Shown one piece after another: positions 6,165 to 8,782 of a stretch of 8,782 nt of DNA; position 1 is the stretch's first letter, and the number at the start of each line of letters is the position of its first letter. Both the position numbers and the translations under genes were made by a program. Source of the stretch: RGIG7300 sp045649645. Lineage in GTDB: Bacteria > Bacillota > Clostridia > Oscillospirales > CAG-272. The notes under the pieces are model-generated. The model made no database searches, was not told the origin of the DNA, and saw nothing but the letters and a program-made list of their open reading frames with translations. Location of the stretch: the NCBI GenBank assembly GCA_045649645.1, contig JAZRQH010000167.1:1-8782 (forward strand), read 5' to 3'.

Positions 6165-6175
6165 TGTAGTATAAT
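6147..6175 (+). promoter_or_regulatory. Candidate promoter of the DRTGG/HydS operon
   Basis: A perfect TATAAT lies at 6170-6175, but the region 17 bases upstream reads TAGCAT, a poor -35 box, inside the third phased repeat. A weak -35 next to repeats suggests dependence on an activator or on DNA curvature. Initiation would be near 6182, leaving a leader of about 46 bases with ribosome site AAAGAGG (6214-6220). Confidence 0.5.
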
Positions 6176-6227
6176 TAATTGAATATGTATGTAACAATGG
6201 ACGAATTGTATTTAAAGAGGTGCTACT

Positions 6228-6581
6228 ATGAAAATCAGTGAGATCAAGGAACTTCTCGGTGCTGAGATCGTTTGCGGCCAAGAAATGCTGGATGAGGACT
6301 TTTATTCTGCTTTCGGTAGCGATATGATGAGCGACGTTCTTGCCTTTGTCAACGACCAGGCTTTGCTTCTCACCGGACTTTGCAATCTTCAGGTAATACG
6401 CACCGCAAATATGATGGATATGAAATGCGTTGTGTTCGTGCGCGACAAAAAGCCTACGGAAGATATCATCGCATTGGCTAAGGAAAGCGGTATAGCCGTG
6501 CTTGCTACCGACAAGACGATGTATGTATCCTGCGGAATCCTTTATTCAAACGGTTTACGCAGCCAATCGGAAAGCTGTTAA
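6228..6581 (+). CDS. DRTGG-domain-like protein, first copy
   Basis: 117 residues, cytoplasmic, no signal or membrane helix. The start ATG follows AAAGAGG with a 7-base gap. The order of predicted strands and helices (KISEIKELLGAEIVCG near the start, SDMMSDVLAFV at 31-41, LLLTGLCNLQVIRTANMMD at 47-64, CVVFVRD at 67-73, ESGIAVLATD at 86-95) is that of stand-alone DRTGG-domain proteins. The family is named for a motif of unknown biochemical role, and here the motif position reads GSDMMSD. In Firmicutes and Thermotogae such small proteins sit in [FeFe]-hydrogenase clusters; a ligand-binding or regulatory role is inferred only. It is the first gene of the operon; its stop overlaps the start of the next gene's AAGGAGG ribosome site. 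Confidence 0.82.
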   Translation: MKISEIKELLGAEIVCGQEMLDEDFYSAFGSDMMSDVLAFVNDQALLLTGLCNLQVIRTANMMDMKCVVFVRDKKPTEDIIALAKESGIAVLATDKTMYVSCGILYSNGLRSQSESC

Positions 6582-6591
6582 GGAGGAAAAT

Positions 6592-7014
6592 ATGAGCGAG
6601 CCTATCAGATTTCATTTTGATGTCGACGGTGATAATTTTTCCTCGGCAGGAGAGGCGTCGGTTCAGGTAAAGCGTATGCTTCGCCAGATCGGAATTGCGG
6701 CGGACGTAATCCGCAGAGTTTCGGTTGCTATGTACGAGGGTGAGATAAATATGGTCATCCACGCAGACGGCGGTGACGCCGACGTGCTGGTTGAGCCGAA
6801 TAAGATAACCATTATCCTTGCAGACAAGGGCCCCGGCATTGCTGACATAGAGCTTGCCATGACAGAGGGCTATTCCACCGCTCCCGAGAACGTAAGATCT
6901 CTGGGCTTCGGTGCCGGTATGGGTCTGCCCAATATGAAAAGATATACCGATGATATGAAGATAGAATCCACGGTTGGCGTGGGAACAACGGTAACAATGA
7001 CGGTTCTTTTCTGA
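6592..7014 (+). CDS. HATPase-domain protein, SpoIIAB/RsbW-like anti-sigma factor family
   Basis: 140 residues, from the ATG 5 bases after AAGGAGG (6580-6586); a longer frame to 6502 overlaps the previous gene and lacks a ribosome site. The GHKL ATP-binding fold is complete: N-box MYEGEINMVIH (E49, N53, H57), G1 box DKGPGIAD (78-85), and G2 box GFGAGMGLPNMKR (105-117), ending in a typical GTTVTM strand. Family members are Ser/Thr kinases that phosphorylate anti-anti-sigma STAS proteins or bind sigma factors. No STAS partner, sigma factor or PP2C phosphatase is visible in the window, so the target is unknown. Its place next to the hydrogenase-like sensor suggests it carries the output signal (inference). 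Confidence 0.88.
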   Translation: MSEPIRFHFDVDGDNFSSAGEASVQVKRMLRQIGIAADVIRRVSVAMYEGEINMVIHADGGDADVLVEPNKITIILADKGPGIADIELAMTEGYSTAPENVRSLGFGAGMGLPNMKRYTDDMKIESTVGVGTTVTMTVLF

Positions 7015-7029
7015 TAAGGAGATATAGCA

Positions 7030-8331
7030 GTGTCAAGCTTCAAGCATTCGGTTTCGCTTCTGGTAGACAAGTGTAAGGGCTGTACCAACTGTGTCAAGCG
7101 CTGTCCCACCGAGGCGATCAGAATTCAAAACGGACATTCAGTCATCGACGAGGAGCGTTGCATCGACTGCGGCGAGTGTATAAGACTCTGTCCCTACAAG
7201 GCGAAGAAGGCTCTCTACGATAAGCTGGATAAATATAACAATTACAAATATAAGATAGCTCTGCCCGCACCTGCGCTCTACGGTCAGTTCGATCACCTGG
7301 AGGATATCGACTACGTGATCTCCGGTCTCTACGAGTGCGGCTTTGACCATGTATTCGAGGTGGCAAAGGCGGCGGAGATCATTTCCGAATATACCCGCAA
7401 TTACCTTAAGCGCTCTGATATCGCAAAGCCTGTGATAAGCTCGGCGTGTCCGGTTATTGCAAGACTTATAAGCAAGCGCTTCCCCTATCTCTGTGAGAAT
7501 CTGCTTCCCGTCATCCCGCCTATAGAGCTTGCGGCAAGGATGGCGAAGAAGGAGGCTATGGAGAAGAACCCCGACTTGAAGGAAGAAGACATTTGCGCTT
7601 TATTTATCTCTCCCTGTCCCGCGAAGGTAAGCTACGTAAGAAACCCCATCGGCGTGGAGAAAAGTGCGGTTGACGGAGTACTCTCCATAAGCGAGATATA
7701 CTTCCTTTTGGTCAACGCCATGAAGAATATTTCCGAGCCCGAGCACCCTGCTCAGACGGGTCTGGTGGGTGTAAGCTGGGCCAGCAGTGGCGGCGAGGCA
7801 AAGGCTCTCTTTAACGACAGATACCTGTCTGCCGACGGTATCGAGAACTGTATCAAGGTTCTCGACGAGGTAGAGAACGGTAACTTCAGCAGTCTTGAGT
7901 TCATTGAGCTCAACGCCTGCAACGGAGGATGTGTCGGCGGTGCACTGACAGTAGAGAACCCCTACATAGCCAAAGCGAGATTGCAGACTCTTCGCAGAGG
8001 GCTTCCCGTTTCACAGAGTAAAGTACCTAAAAACGACGATCCCACCTTTGTTCCAAAAGAGCATCTGTGGGAAAGCGAGCTTGAATATTCTCCCGTAATG
8101 CAGCTTGACGCTGATATGGGCGAGGCCATGAAGAAGATGGCTGATATTCAGGCGATATACGAGATGTTTCCACATCTTGACTGCGGAGCCTGCGGTGCTC
8201 CTACCTGCCGTGCCTTTGCGGAGGACGTGGTCAAGCATAACGGAGACGTAAGCGACTGTATCTTTATTATGCGTGAGAAGATAAGAGAGCTTTACAAGGA
8301 GAAGGAAAATGACAGTAAAAAGCCTGATTGA
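7030..8331 (+). CDS. Sensory-type [FeFe]-hydrogenase-like iron-sulfur protein (HydS-like)
   Basis: 433 residues, cytoplasmic. The start is GTG, with AAGGAG (7016-7021) 8 bases upstream. Order of domains: two ferredoxin-type [4Fe-4S] motifs (C15, C18, C21, C25 and C44, C47, C50, C54); the [FeFe]-hydrogenase large-subunit domain (about 75-315); and a C-terminal Fe-S motif DCGACGAPTC with C385, C388, C393 and C410. H-cluster ligands are all kept: C140 in SSACP, C196 in SPCPAK with K199, and C297 and C301 in NACNGGCVGG. The motif-1 residue that relays protons in catalytic enzymes (first Cys of TSCCP) is A139, and the L2 and L3 methionines are S194 and N295. This pattern is known from putative sensory hydrogenases such as Thermotoga HydS. 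Unlike many of those, no C-terminal PAS domain follows. It probably senses H2 or redox state with low turnover. Confidence 0.9.
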   Translation: MSSFKHSVSLLVDKCKGCTNCVKRCPTEAIRIQNGHSVIDEERCIDCGECIRLCPYKAKKALYDKLDKYNNYKYKIALPAPALYGQFDHLEDIDYVISGLYECGFDHVFEVAKAAEIISEYTRNYLKRSDIAKPVISSACPVIARLISKRFPYLCENLLPVIPPIELAARMAKKEAMEKNPDLKEEDICALFISPCPAKVSYVRNPIGVEKSAVDGVLSISEIYFLLVNAMKNISEPEHPAQTGLVGVSWASSGGEAKALFNDRYLSADGIENCIKVLDEVENGNFSSLEFIELNACNGGCVGGALTVENPYIAKARLQTLRRGLPVSQSKVPKNDDPTFVPKEHLWESELEYSPVMQLDADMGEAMKKMADIQAIYEMFPHLDCGACGAPTCRAFAEDVVKHNGDVSDCIFIMREKIRELYKEKENDSKKPD

Positions 8332-8632
8332 AAAGCTTGATCTTGAAGTACTCAACCTTGCTGAGGAGGATCGTGAGATCACAGGCGGATACGTAGGCGA
8401 CCTTTTGAGCTGGGTCATGGGTAAGGCTGAGTCCGGCGATATGTGGGTCACCATCATGACAAACGTAAACGTTGTTGCGGTAGCCAGCCTTGTGGACGTA
8501 GCCTGTGTGGTCATAGCCGACAAGGCGGAGATATCAGCCGACGTTATAGAAAAGGCAAGGGTACAGGGCATCAATCTTCTGCGCTCGGATAAGAGTGCGT
8601 ATCAGCTTTGCAATGAGCAGATATTATTATGA
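8309..8632 (+). CDS. DRTGG-domain protein, second copy
   Basis: 107 residues. The start ATG lies inside the end of the hydrogenase-like gene (23-base overlap) with AAGGAG at 8296-8301, so translation is coupled. The signature segment EDREITGGYVGDLLSWVMG (20-38) keeps the Asp/Arg-x-x-Thr-Gly-Gly character of the family better than the first copy. The rest (VTIMTNVNVVAVASLVDVACVVIAD, then EKARVQGINLLRSDKSAY) follows the same fold. Two diverged DRTGG proteins flanking a HATPase and a sensory hydrogenase recur in clostridial hydrogenase loci; they may form a heteromer (inference). The function is unknown. Confidence 0.88.
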   Translation: MTVKSLIEKLDLEVLNLAEEDREITGGYVGDLLSWVMGKAESGDMWVTIMTNVNVVAVASLVDVACVVIADKAEISADVIEKARVQGINLLRSDKSAYQLCNEQILL

Positions 8633-8782
8633 TCTTCATACCCACTCCTGTCTGTCTCCCTGCGGGGACGACGATATGACGCCTGCAAACATTGCAGGTA
8701 TGGGAGTGATAAACGGCTTGCAGATAATGGCTCTGACAGACCATAACACTGCAGGCAACTGTCCCGCCTTCTTTAAGGCATG
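8613..8782 (+). CDS. PHP-domain phosphoesterase, N-terminal part, cut by window edge
   Basis: 56 residues are visible. The ATG at 8613 overlaps the second DRTGG gene by 20 bases, and no good ribosome site is seen, so translation probably depends on coupling. The metal-binding PHP motif 1 YDLHTHSCLSPCG is at 6-18 and motif 2 LTDHNT at 41-46, with the HxH and DH residues that bind metals in this family. Relatives include histidinol phosphatases, trypsin-like 3',5'-nucleotide phosphatases (RnaseAM/YciV type) and polymerase-associated PHP domains. A stand-alone PHP protein in this operon position is usual next to hydrogenase genes, but its substrate is unknown. Confidence 0.9.
   Translation, partial: MSRYYYDLHTHSCLSPCGDDDMTPANIAGMGVINGLQIMALTDHNTAGNCPAFFKA

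Noticed and set aside
6179..6198. Rex-like operator near the hydrogenase operon promoter
   Set aside because: Only a TGTAACAA half-site (6190-6197) is present; the other half does not match TTGTTAA.
8011..8574. Minus-strand 187-codon frame across hydS-like and DRTGG genes
   Set aside because: It is a shadow of two well-supported genes and has Ser/Thr-rich low-quality sequence.

Overview
The window looks like a chromosomal segment from an anaerobic clostridial Firmicute, most likely an Oscillospiraceae/Ruminococcaceae-type gut bacterium. This is inferred from strong AGGAGG-type ribosome sites, TTG and GTG starts, sigma-A-like TTGACA/TATAAT promoters, AT-rich spacers with U-tract terminators, a tetrahydrofolate riboswitch on folT-folC, a lysine riboswitch, and a set of hydrogenase-associated sensory genes typical of clostridia and Thermotogae. 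No mobile element, CRISPR array, tRNA or rRNA is visible.

Left part (1-3128, + strand). About 300 bases without a gene carry a strong terminator made of a perfect 20-base palindrome. They are followed by a gene for a membrane-anchored extracytoplasmic protein of unknown function (302-1102). Next is a consensus promoter that starts at a lysine riboswitch with a reduced P2 arm and an enlarged P3 arm. A transcription attenuator follows, then an NhaC-superfamily transporter (1384-2997) that the riboswitch identifies as a probable lysine importer.

Middle part (3129-5990, - strand). This runs convergent with the transporter and has two units. The first reads promoter, tetrahydrofolate riboswitch, Shine-Dalgarno-sequestering hairpin, folT (folate ECF transporter S component), folC (folylpolyglutamate/dihydrofolate synthase). 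The two genes overlap by ATGA, so folate uptake and polyglutamylation are shut off together when reduced folate is plentiful. Upstream of it is a separate gene for an Mrp/NBP35-type Fe-S carrier ATPase, with its own promoter and a long terminator hairpin.

Right part (6102-8782, + strand). Three 21-base-phased CTATA repeats sit just upstream of the promoter region of a tightly packed operon: DRTGG-domain protein, HATPase (anti-sigma/SpoIIAB-like) protein, a ferredoxin/[FeFe]-hydrogenase-like protein, a second DRTGG-domain protein, and the start of a PHP-domain phosphoesterase cut by the window edge. The hydrogenase-like protein keeps all four H-cluster cysteines but has alanine in place of the proton-transfer cysteine, as in sensory (HydS-type) enzymes. 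In relatives this set lies upstream of the electron-bifurcating hydrogenase genes. I infer a redox or hydrogen sensing and signalling module whose output is not yet defined. The points most worth checking are the unusual lysine riboswitch architecture, the phased promoter repeats, and the HydS-DRTGG-HATPase-PHP module.
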